A stretch of 64,000 bases of DNA, from NCBI GenBank assembly GCA_949825045.1, contig OX463810.1, forward strand, positions 31,382,201 through 31,446,200. Direction: 5' to 3'. The notes under the pieces were generated by a model that was not told the origin of the DNA, searched no databases, and saw nothing but the letters and a program-made list of their open reading frames with translations. Positions 11,175 through 21,600 of this stretch are shown here, one piece after another (positions within the stretch are counted from its first letter, which is position 1; each line of letters begins with the position of its first letter). The position numbers and the translations under genes are program-made. This DNA comes from Argyresthia goedartella. Taxonomy: Eukaryota > Arthropoda > Insecta > Lepidoptera > Argyresthiidae.

Positions 11175-12740
11175 TTAAAATTATAGAAAATATTACTAAA
11201 CTCTGTCGTGTAGCGACAAGAACCTACCAGAACCTAATAAGAAACAACCAGGATAAAATTTAGAAAGGAAGTTTATTATGGGTATTTACAGTGACTATTT
11301 AGAAAAAAAATGATAGGAAGATGAGGGTGGATGAAGTGAGACAGGTTTTATAAAAATACAGATATCCAGATAAAAAAAAAGGAAGCGGAGGACACGGAGA
11401 GTGGGAGGCCGATGAAGCAGTAGACGTCTGGCGAACCGGTCAGTGGAGGCACTGGTGGGCGATGTAGGAGTTGCAGTTAGAGAGCGTGGCCGGCGGCCAA
11501 TCGGTCACCAGTGCCCTGGAGACACCGACGGGCAGCAGAAGTTGTGGCCCTGGTAGCGATGCGCCGGCCAGGGTAGAGGCCCGCAACGTGTCGGCCTGAA
11601 GTCACCGACGGGCAGGTGAAGTAGGGACGGGCAGTTGAAGTGGAGACCCACGAAGCGCCGGCCAGGGTAGAGGCTCGCCAAGACAGGAGGCGTAGTAGCA
11701 GAGGCTCGCAGGATCCCGGGGCAGTGCGGCCCCGGGATAAGGCCTTTAGGTGATGCTTCTTGCTTAAAAGCTGAAGTGAGACTCCCGAATTTCAGAAATG
11801 TTCCGCTCTTATACCCTTTTTGGAGAGTTCTAAAAATTATTTAAATTAAAAGCAATTTTTGTGAATGGCCAAGAGAGAAAAAGTATTTTCGTAAAAGTAT
11901 TGAAGTAAACATATCAGACCGCTAACGAGTTTGAATGGACATTGCCATGACAACCAGATAAACAACAACATAGTAAATGTCAGATTTTGGTTTCAGGCTC
12001 GTAATAGAGAAATCAACAAGTTCACATAGCCAAAATTACATAACAGCGATAGATAAAAAGGTAGCGCACCAGCGCGCACGGAGCCCGAGATTGCAGAGTT
12101 TCGGAGAAAGTCAAATACAAGGTCACCAAAGGTAAACCCCTTCGCTATCGATTTAGAAGTGCTGATAGTGTGAAAATACGAAGTGAAAACGATTTGTTAT
12201 TATGTTCTTACGTTTAAAACTTTACAGGGTCCTATGAAAATAAAGGTGATACAAAATATACAGCTATACAGCTCAGCAAGTATCCAGCTGAACAGACTGG
12301 AAAATGGCATGTAAGTAGCATAACACTACAACTCCTGTAATAATAACATTAAAAATAAAATAAAACAACCAAATATTTTCCCTTTTTTGACCTATTTTTG
12401 CGCGTAAGTTTCATATAGGAAACTGATTTCGTCTCCGAGTGCTTGTTCATTTAGTTGAATAATAATGCATTGCGAAAAATATTTTTAAGTATTAAATATA
12501 ACGGATATCCGGTAATTTTAAAAGTCCATTCTTATCTCTAATAGACCTTTTATAACATATATTTATCCTACATTTCTATGTTGTCTAGTTTAGCCTAGAA
12601 TTGAAGCTAAAGATGCATTTCTGGCCATATTTAATCCCTTAGTATCAATTACTCAAATCTGAAGTTTCTTGAAGCTGTGAAAAAATCAAATGTCCCCCCC
12701 TGCGCCCCACGCTACACCCAATGGCGTAGCGTGGTGGGCA
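11175..12740. other. Unannotated region with a GC-rich block
   Basis: At 11,390-11,745 the sequence becomes GC-rich and holds two copies of GCGCCGGCCAGGGTAGAGGC (about 11,561 and 11,656) and repeated CACCGACGGGCAG. It gives no open frame I can interpret. The rest is AT-rich with nothing recognised. Confidence 0.4.
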
Positions 12741-12743
12741 GGG

Positions 12744-13083
12744 GGAGGCATACGAAAGGGGGCGGCGGATAAGGTACATAACCCCGGGAGGCATACGAAA
12801 GGGGGGGGCGGATAAGGTACATAACCCCGGGAGGCATACGAAAGGGGGCGGCGTATAAGGTACATAACCCCGGGAGGCATACGAAAGAGGGCGGCGGATA
12901 AGGTACATAACCCCGGGAGGCATACGAAAGGGGGCGGCGGATAAGGTACATAACCCCGGGAGGCATACGAAAGGGGGCGGCAGATAAGGTACATAACCCC
13001 GGGATGCATACGAAAGGGGGCGGCGGATAAGGTACATAACCCCGGGAGGCACACGAAAGGGGGCGGCGGATAAGGTGCATAAC
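12744..13083. repeat. 43-bp minisatellite, about eight units
   Basis: Seven complete 43-bp units run from 12,773 to 13,073 (starts at 12,773, 12,816, 12,859, 12,902, 12,945, 12,988 and 13,031), with partial units at both ends. Each reads GGTACATAACCCCGGGAGGC then ATACGAAAGGGGGCGGCGGATAA, with a few substitutions and no length change. 43 is not a multiple of 3 and the minus strand has no stop in any frame, so three overlapping minus-strand frames of 122-146 codons arise. All give the same cyclic 43-residue peptide, so they are not genes. Confidence 0.95.
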
Positions 13084-13129
13084 AAAAATATTTCATTGCA
13101 TGTTTAAGAATAAATATACTTATTCCAAA

Positions 13130-13285
13130 TCACGTGCGCAATGTTACGTACGTGCCAAGCGAAACGAAACCGCAAGGTTGCGAAGAGAGGACAACAACCG
13201 CCCGGCGCGAGTTTTACCGGACGCGAACGAATATATAAGCGAATGCGAGTACTCAGTTCAATCAAACAAAACAATAACACTGCAA
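13130..13285 (+). promoter_or_regulatory. Possible core promoter (TATA plus initiator-like)
   Basis: TATATAAG at 13,232-13,239 is followed by an arthropod initiator-like TCAGT at 13,253-13,257. The block is GC-rich and sits between the minisatellite and a LINE end. The TATA-to-initiator spacing is shorter than the usual 25-31 bp and no gene follows, so this may be chance or a leftover element promoter. Confidence 0.2.
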
Positions 13286-13287
13286 TA

Positions 13288-14775
13288 CGGTATTTGACAG
13301 AGTCAAAATCAAATCAAATTTGTATATTCCTGTAAATATTTACATATGCATTGGACCATTGTGGGAGATATAGAGCGTAGAAACTCCCACAGATTAATTT
13401 TTAAATCTCCTTTAAAAATTGGTTGTGCTTAACTGATACAAATATTATGATATTAATTATTATATTTAATAAGCAGGAATAAATTAATACAAAATTATTA
13501 ATAGCTAGGTCTGTGTTGAGCTAGATTAACCCCATACTGTCCCGACATTTAAGTAATCTTGAACATTGTTTTTTCGACAAAGTCTAAAGCAATTTCAAAA
13601 GCTCCAGATGTATCTTGTTGTAGTGGAGAATGCACTGACCCCTGAAAGAATTGCTGCACTTTGCGAGTATAAACCGGGGCGCAACTAGTCTGTGATTATT
13701 TCTTAGCTAAACATTACAGCTATCGCTAAGTTTGGAAAATATTGTAAGATTCCTGCGTACATACAAACATTTTCGAAAATAAATTGACTACCTACAGTTA
13801 GTATGTCACTTTATTTAAAAGGATATCTGAAAGAGTCTGTGCTTTTAAATTTTAAATCGCTCGAATAGCCCTTTTTTGTAAAATAAAAATAGTTCTAATA
13901 TCCGCTGCTTTCCCCCACAACAAGATACCATAGGACATGACAATATGAAAGTAACTAAAATATAGATGTAGCCCGACGTAGCCACATCCGTGTTTTGTCT
14001 TATGTTCCTAACAGCGTCAGCCGCAGAACTTAATTTACCAGATAATTTATCTATGTGGAGTCCCCACTGCAATTTGCTATGAATGGTTATTCCAAGAAAC
14101 TTCGTATCATTTACTAACTCTAACCTGTTGCTGCCTAACATTAAACTGGTCTCAACTTGTCCGAAATTTGGAAGTGAGAATTAGAAAAGATCACTTTTTT
14201 TACCAGCGTTTAACAATAAATTATTAAGGCCCACTAGCTATAAGGCGGATTAGCACTATTCTCCGATTAACTTTGACAACTCCATACAAATTTGTATGGA
14301 GTTGTCAAAGTTAATCGGATAATAGTGCTAATCTGCTTTATAGCTAGTGGCACTAACTGTCAACCAATTCCAGATTAAAGACAATGCACCATTAACATCA
14401 TCATTTTTTTTTGTCTTTTAATTTTGAAGACCAGTGAATTATCATCAGTAAACAACACTATGCCAATCAATTTCACCAAAATGACAGGCAGATCGTTAAT
14501 ATATAACAGGAATAAGAAAGGGCCTAATATGGAACCTTGTGAAAAGCCAATTTTACACTCAATCGGTCAGACTAAATGGCGTAGACTTCTGCCTTTTGAA
14601 TTCTATTGCTGAAGTATGATCTTACCAGATCCAACGCTTTTTCTAACTTCGTAATTATTTAATTTCATAAGTAGCGAATCATGATCAACACAGTCAAATG
14701 CCTTCGTAAGATCGCCAAAAACTTCGATAACATCCTGTGCGGCCTCCCAGAGTGCGGTTTCTGTTTCATATGGCG
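13288..14775 (-). mobile_element. CR1-like LINE, 3' half
   Basis: On the minus strand, 14,775 down to about 13,700 encodes the RT palm-thumb and C-terminal region of a CR1-like ORF2. The segment around 14,700-14,760 translates to the G-DLTKAFDCVDHD-like RT motif. 13,845-14,141 carries the FLGITIHSKLQWG and SGYIYILVTFILS stretch. Then come a 3' UTR and an AAATTTGATTTGATTTT tail. Frameshifts and stops are frequent. It is 5' truncated at about 14,775, where a plus-strand relative begins, and is interrupted by a small palindromic element at 14,231-14,350. Confidence 0.75.
14231..14350. mobile_element. 120-bp palindromic MITE inside a LINE
   Basis: Arms 14,231-14,290 and 14,291-14,350 are near-perfect reverse complements meeting at CATACAAATTTGTATG. 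The intact LINE reads TTATTAACTG at this point (compare 55,365-55,376 on the other strand). Here the element is flanked by TTATTAA on the left and TAACTG on the right, which suggests a 3-bp TAA duplication. That would fit the PIF/Harbinger type (TWA target), though the few terminal bases are uncertain. Confidence 0.75.
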
Positions 14776-14829
14776 TCTCCATAAAAAAAAACCAGGTAAA
14801 ACAAAATCAGGAGACCGAAGTTTTTTACT

Positions 14830-15857
14830 TAAGGTTGAATATAAACTAATATAACTTCTAATGATGACATCGCAGCCGCATTTGAACAGTTCTGTACAAA
14901 TGTTCCTATTGTTACTACGTCTTCTTTAGACTCGCCTCCGAATCTTGCTGCATCATTTTTAGAAGACAATGTTTAAAAGTGCAATCAAGATTTCTCAGCC
15001 GCATATATTGACCCCTTTGGCATAATTAAGCAATTTAAGTTATTAAATTTGAAAAAATGTGATCGAATCTCTGGAGCAGGTCAGTAAAAATTATAAGCTC
15101 GGCTTCTTCGGCCGCGTATTTAGAAGGGACGGTTCAAAAATTTGAAATTAATAGGACAAAATCATCGGGTTCTCAGGCGAAGATGGGAGCCCCACAGGGA
15201 TCTATTCTGGGTCCTTTCCTTTTCCTCGTGTATGTAAATGATTTGCCATTCATGGTACAAAACATGTCAGAGATAGTATTATTTGCAGATGACACGTCAC
15301 TTTTTTTTTTAATTAGGAGACAGGAAAATGACTTACAGGAAACAAATAATGCTCACTTGCGAGTTCTAGATTTACTGCCAATAACTGCTGGCTTCTGAAT
15401 TAAAAAAGACAAAGTACATAAAATTCACTTTACCCAATGTAAGGCAAGTTGAGAGTAACATTGTATTGGAGAAAGATAATCTAAAACGTGTAGATGAAAC
15501 TGTATTTCTCGGCATCACTATTGATGCCAAACTACAGTGGGGTCCCCATATTGTAAAATTAGCACATAGACTTAGCTCCGTACCATATGCAGTTAAAAGA
15601 ATCAGGGGATTGACTGACGTTGCTTGTATATTTTAGTTATTTCCATAGCATTATGTCCTACGGCATACTACTATGGGGACGGGCTGCTGACATTGAGACA
15701 GACTTCATTTGGCAGAAAAGAGCGATCTGATTTATTTATAAGCTATGTAATAGACAGTCTCTGAGAGATTTCTTCAAAGAAACCAGCATCCTAACAGTTG
15801 CACGTCAATATATTTAAAATTACTAGGAACAGATTCCAATGTAGCATGCAAAATATT
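14830..15857 (+). mobile_element. CR1-like LINE fragment, RT region
   Basis: Plus-strand coding remains run from an ORF2 linker (about 14,880-15,050) to the RT. 15,183-15,398 encodes a GAPQGSILGPFLF motif and the catalytic FADDTSLFF, and 15,480-15,790 the following LGITIDAKLQWG..YGILLWG region. There are stops at 15,396 and later, and internal deletions before 15,180. It is head-to-head with the minus-strand copy at 13.29-14.78 kb and is cut on its right by the BEL/Pao insertion at 15,858. Confidence 0.75.
15853..15857. repeat. 5-bp target duplication, left
   Basis: ATATT immediately before the 5' LTR equals ATATT at 23,440-23,444 after the 3' LTR. A 5-bp duplication is usual for BEL/Pao integration. 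Confidence 0.9.
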
Positions 15858-16460
15858 TGTTTAATATTTATGCGTCGGAAACGCACCGGTTTTTTGTTGT
15901 GCGAATCGATCGCGAGTAATCGAGACATCACTAGCAAAAACGGACCGCAGATGTCACTCGTACCGGAACGAGATGTAAAATTGGAGGTTATCTCACTTGG
16001 TCTGGTCTCATCGGGAGAATAACATGGCGGCTCGGGCCCCGTGGCATTGATGGTATTTCGGTGTACCAATTATCATACAGGCATCGGGCCTGGTCGGAGT
16101 GTAAATCTACCTCATAGCGTCGGGCTATTGATCGTAATTAGATTCGCGTCAGCGGTCAAGTGATTCGTGGTGAAGGTTGAAGTTGTACGGTCTCCAACTC
16201 GTCGTGTCAGTAGCGGCGACTCCACGTGTCGGCAGCAGCACGCCGGCGAACAGCGTCGGCCAGCAACGATAGTGATTCGACTCCTATCCTATCCCAAACT
16301 GTGCCCCTTTCCCGAATTCCCGTCTCGAATCGAGCTTTCGATTTCCTGTCTACGGAGACAAAGGTCAGTAAAAAATCATCAATTCTTTTCTCTCACGTGC
16401 GGCCAAAGGCACATCCCCCTCAGGATTCCACGCCGTTCGGTAGGCGTGGGAAATTAAACA
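15858..16460 (+). repeat. BEL/Pao 5' LTR
   Basis: It begins TGTTTAATATTTATGCG and ends AAATTAAACA (TG...CA). It is 603 bp, 22 bp longer than the 3' LTR because of a segment around 15,985-16,006 (AGGTTATCTCACTTGG..). The short frames at 15,798-16,069 and 16,167-16,534 recur in the 3' LTR and are not genes. Confidence 0.95.
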
Positions 16461-16463
16461 TTT

Positions 16464-16481
16464 TGGTAGCAGAAGCGCGGT
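16464..16481 (+). promoter_or_regulatory. Primer-binding site of the BEL/Pao element
   Basis: TGGTAGCAGAAGCGCGGT starts 3 nt after the 5' LTR. TGG is the complement of the CCA end of a tRNA, as expected for minus-strand priming. I cannot name the tRNA with certainty. Confidence 0.7.
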
Positions 16482-17144
16482 TTCCTAGTGGGAAATCATC
16501 GATTCACGGTAGGGTTGCCTTTGTCACATTGTAGTTGGGAGAAAAGAATATCCCAGATTGGCTCAAGTCGGCAATGAGTCTGTGGTCGGTATACCACGAT
16601 TAAAGTTCATTTTCGGTAAGTGAAAGTATAAGTGCCAATTTAGTTAACAGTTGTTATAAATTTGTAGTCGGAAACTACTGTTTGTGCGCATAAAGGATTG
16701 AACAGTCATTCTGCGAAGCCTAGATTGTATTACTTGCGATAGAACGTCGGGTTCTATAGTCCTACAGTGTTATTTCGGTTTACACAGCAGGGTCGGGCTA
16801 TTTAAGGGGTATTAAGCTGATTTTGCTGACCTCAAAGGAAGTGTGGTTCCTATCGGAGGGGCCACGGCTAGAAAAATAGTTTTTTTTATAATAACCTTTT
16901 GTGTGTTATTTGTATTGTACCACATGGTGGCATTCTCTAATTGATTTAGAGTGTATATTATAAGGTGTATGTCCACAGGGCGACCATATTAAATATTGTT
17001 TATGATTTAATTGTTTAGTGGTTGCCTTGGGTTTTACAACTTAGTTTTGATTTCTGTGCCCAGCGCTGACGGGAAAGTGCTGGTATCTGGCTGTGCTTAG
17101 TTCGGCAGTGAAGCATAGGACCAGGAACAATTAAATCGGTAACC
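16482..17144 (+). other. BEL/Pao untranslated leader
   Basis: About 660 bp between the primer-binding site and the first gag ATG, with no meaningful frame. It presumably carries packaging signals, but none can be identified by eye. Confidence 0.5.
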
Positions 17145-18633
17145 ATGGCACCTTCGCCCTTGACGGTACTGCGATATGGTGTCCGTGAGGAGATGAGATG
17201 GCTCGCCCATACTCACAAGTATGTGGAGCGACCCGACATGGACGATGTCCTGCTCAAGCGTGTGGAGGACGCAATGACACGCGTCGTGAAGGTGTGTCGG
17301 CTGGCTGCCGAGGCTGAAGCCCTCGGGCTTACGGATGAGGCCTCGGTGGCTGCAGTGAGGCAGCTCTGCGCGGATGCTGACCAAGCGATGGAGTGCTTGG
17401 GCGACATCGAGCGTCGCGCCGAAAAAATTAAGCGGTCGCGTCGGGATGACCGCGGGGAGGGTAGCGGAGACCCCCCCCCCTAAGGGTGTGGTTGGACGGC
17501 TTCCACACCTGGAGATTCCGGCCTTCGGTGGGGCAATTGATGAGTGGCCGGCATTCATCAATTTGTTCGATAGCCTGGTCCACGGTCGGGACGACCTGGA
17601 CAGCGCCTACAAGTTGGCCTAGCTATTGATGGCACTGCGGGGTGAACCGAAGGAGTTGGTCGGTCACCTAACGGTTACGGCGGGCAATTATGAGATTGCC
17701 CGGGTCATATTGTTTGACCGCTACCAACACAAAAGGCGGTTGGTTGATGCGCAGCTGGGGAAGCTGTTCAGCATCCCAAGAGTAACCCGGGATGTTGACA
17801 TCCGGGTACAGGTGCTCAACCCTGTGCTGGTGGCCACTAAGGCCCTTCAGAACCTTGGTCTGCCGGTAGACCAATGGTCATATATTGTGTTATATATGGT
17901 TTTGTCACGGTTGCCTGCAGCTGTTCAAAGTCGGTTTGAACAGCTGCATGGGGGCAGTAGCTCGGAACTGCCCACGCTCGTCCAATTAACGGAGTTTTTG
18001 GAGGGTGAATGCAGGCGATGGGACACCATGGATTCGGAGGCCAGTGTGCAGCGCCAACCCGCGCGGATGCGGGAGGAGCCGCGCCCCCCACCCCCACGGG
18101 GGGGTGGTCGGTCAAAACAATTTGGCGTTTTGAGTGCCGCGCCGTCGGGTGACGGCTGTGTGCACTGCGACAGTGCCGGTCATGAGGTGACCAGTTGCGC
18201 CAACTTTAAGGCGCTCGGTGTGGCTGCCCGCAGGAAGGTGGTCTTCCGCCACCGATTGTGTTTCGGTTGTTTGGGGCCGCACCCGCTGAGCGAGTGCTCA
18301 CGGGCGTCCCCCTGTGAGGGCTGCGGTGGCAGGCACCACGTCGTGTTGTGCCTGAACCGGTCAGGCCCATCGGACGGTCACCAGGGCCGGACTCCGGTTG
18401 GTCGGTCACAGGGCCCAACCAGGGCCGGACCCAGTCCCCCTCCGGGCAACGGGAGTCACCAAAGGGGTGACTGGGGTACCCGCGGACGGGACCCCCCCCC
18501 CGAGGGGAAGGGGGCAGCGCGGGGGGTAACAGGCGGGACAGCCGGGGTTCGGTCGCCGCTGTCCAGGGTCAGCGAGGACTTCGAGCCGCTGGCTCACCGC
18601 GTGTTACGGGCGGGTGTCAGATGGCACCTATGA
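17145..18633 (+). pseudogene. gag: BEL/Pao gag, broken by a frameshift and an amber codon
   Basis: Gag forms the particle that packages the RNA. The first frame (17,145-17,483, MAPSPLTVLRYG..) ends in a poly-C run at about 17,470-17,480. Homology continues in another frame (17,374-17,622, ..HLEIPAFGGAIDEWPAFINLF..), which stops at TAG 17,620-17,622 and resumes in the same frame from 17,623 to 18,633. That part matches the DUF1759-type gag core (WSYIVLYMVLSRLP..), followed by cysteine clusters at about 18,160-18,345 (CVHCDSAGH, CFGCLGPH, CEGCGGRH) that are retroelement zinc knuckles. The poly-C indel could also be a sequencing error. The switch to the pol frame near 18,621-18,633 needs a second shift. 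Confidence 0.85.
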
Positions 18634-21600
18634 GTGGCGCGAAGGCTGGGAGCCCACCACCTTCTGTGCCACCCTGCCCGTCACTCTGGGAGGCGAACAG
18701 GGAGGCGAACAGTCGGATGTCGCCCCCATTCCTAGAGCGCCCCAGGTTGGATCCGCTCTCCCCCCTCCATCCACGGTGGCCACCGGGCACACCGTTCACA
18801 GTCCGGTATGGTCGGGTACCGGGACAGCGAGGGGCCTATTATGCGGGTTGGGACCCCCTGATGTACATACGGTCTGATATGCCACCGGTGGCATATCAGC
18901 AGCCGAGTTACCAGGCCGACGGGGGTCCCAGCGGGTTCGTGTCCCGCTATGGACACGCCGCCCACTTACAGGGTGCCGCCACTCCACAGACGGTCATGCT
19001 CCCCACCGCCTCGGTGATAGCGTGGAGTTCGGACGGCAAATCATGTGTGGCACGAGCACTATTGGACTCGGGGGCCCAGGGGTGCTTAGTCTCGTGCAAC
19101 CTTGTAAGACGGTTGGGCATTTCGGTAAGGGAGTATCCACATTCCATTCGGGGAATTGGGAACACGGAAGTCGGTTCCGTTAAGGGAGTATGTCGGATTA
19201 CTCTCTCGTCACGGGTGGATTCATCGGTGAATCTGACGGTCACGGCATTAGTCATGCCTAATGTGATGGGCTCACACCCTCACGTACGGTTGTCGCCCTC
19301 GGTGCGACAGTTGGTCGCTGGGTTGTCACTGGCTGACCCGGAGTACGATATTCCGGGCCCAGTAGACATTTTATTGGGTGTCGATGCCTTGGGATACCTG
19401 TTAGTGCCAGGTGTCCACGTGTTGCAGGCGACTGGTCTGGTTTCGGTCAACACCAGACTGGGCCATGCGGTAATGGGTCCGGTCATGCCGGCTGCCCCAC
19501 GCCTAGCGACTCGTAGTCCCTTATTCGGTTCTGTACTCTCGGAGGTGATACAGAAGTTTTGGGAGGTGGAGGAACCACCTACGGTACGCCGGTTGGACCC
19601 GGTTGAAGAAGAGTGTGAACAGTTTTATCGGAACAATACTGGTCGCCTTCGGTCAGGTCGATTTCTCACACGTCTTCCATTTCGGAGTGATCGCCCACCG
19701 CTGGGCAGTTCACACCATGCAGCCGAGACGCGGCTTCTGTCGATGGAACGACGCATGAAGCGTGACGGGATTTTCCGGCAGAAGTACGTCGACTTCATGC
19801 GGGAATACGAGTCGCTCGGCCACATGTCGGTTTCGGGTATCGACTGGAAGCGTGAAGACCACTGCTTCCTGCCTCATCACGCGGTCTTGAGGACCCCGGA
19901 GGGCAAAATACGGGTAGTGTTCGATGGATCGGCATCAACATCTAACGGCATGAACCTGAACCAGTGTTTGCATTCAGGGCCGAAGTTGAATCATGACATC
20001 GCGGATGTTATCACACGGTTCCGTCGACACAATGTTGTGTTTGTAGCTGACATCCGGATGATGTTTAGAAAGACGGTCATTCACCATGACGATAGACGGT
20101 ATCAGCTGATACTGTGGCGAGAGAGCCCAGATCAGCCCATCAGGGTGTACGAGTTGAACACCAACACGTCTAGTCCTTATTTGGCGATTCGCACTCTTCG
20201 GGAGTTAGCGGATCGAGAACGGTTAAATTTCCCTAGAGGAGCAGCGATCCTGGAGCCGGACCTCTACGTGGACGATATCTGTACCGGTGCAGATTCCGTG
20301 GAGGAGGCGCTCGCTCGACGGGACGAGCTAGTTGAGCTCTTACGGGGTGGAGGTTACGAGCTCCGGAAATGGATGTCGAACTCTCCAGAGTTACTGACTG
20401 GTCTTCCGGATGACTACCAGCAGGATCCCCACATTTTTGAAAATTTGGAAAATCCAAATATGTTCTCGGTATTAGGCGTCCAGTACCAGCCGGTGTCAGA
20501 CATGTTCTCGTATCGGGTCGAGTTGGACTCCCCGAAGGTCTGGACGAAACGGAACGTCCTCTCAACGGTGGCTAGGACATTTGATCCAAACGGGTGGATC
20601 ACCCCGGTAACATTTCAGCTCAAGTGTTTTATGCAGCAATTGTGGTCTGCTGAGCTGAAATGGGACGACCCGATCGGCGGGTCATTGAGCTCGGAGTGGG
20701 ACTCGTTCTTTTCGACCCTCCCTGGCATTAATCGGATTTCACTGCCACGGAGGTTGGTCCCCACCAAACGATACACCGCCACCCTGCATGGGTTTTGCGA
20801 TGCCTCGGAGAAGGGCTACGGAGCTGCGGTGTATCTGCGTACGGTCGACTCCTCGGGGGAGGTTTATGTGCGGTTGGTCATGGCCAAGAGCAAGGTTGCG
20901 CCGTTGCGCACTCGCCTGACCATTCCCAAGTTAGAGCTTTCGGGAGCGGCTCTCCTGACTCGTCTGCTCAACCACACGATGACGGTTCTTCGTGGGTCAA
21001 TAGCGTTGGAAGATACGGTCTACGCTTGGACGGACAGCCAGATCGTGTTATGCTGGCTGAAGGCTTCAGTTCACAAGCTGGAGATTTTTGTGGCGAATCG
21101 GGTTTCGCAGATTTTGACTTCGGAGGTTCCCTTAATCTGGAGACATGTTCCATGGGAAATGAACCCAGCACACTGTGCGTCTCGTGGGTGTCATGCTCCG
21201 GAGTTGGTTGGACATCCCTTGTGGTGGGGTCCAAAATGGTTGACTCAAGCCGAATCGGATTGGCCAATGAGTCCACGCGTTACCACGGCGAACGGCGCCT
21301 TGACAGTCGGTGTCTGTACGACGCAGCCAGAGCCGAAAGAGGAGTTCAGCCTGCTGGAACGGTACAGCTCGCTCGACAAGCTGGTCAATGTGACCGCCTG
21401 GATCTGCCGATTTGCGCGGAATTGTCGGAATTCTGAGGCGCAACGAGTGCGGATACAGGTCCTGACACCACGGGAACGGAACCATGCGTTGTTCGCATTG
21501 GTACGGAACGTGCAGACGGTGCACTTTAAGTCCGAATTGGACATTCTGAGACGCGGACGCGTCCAACTGAAGGGAGCTGTGGCTCGGCTCAACCCGTTTA

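Noticed and set aside
12645..13096. Three overlapping minus-strand frames of 122-146 codons
   Set aside because: They are the three registers of a 43-bp minisatellite lacking stop codons on that strand; same repeated peptide in each.
15798..16534. Frames of 70-100 codons on both strands
   Set aside because: They lie in the 5' LTR and recur at 22.7-23.4 kb in the 3' LTR; no protein similarity.
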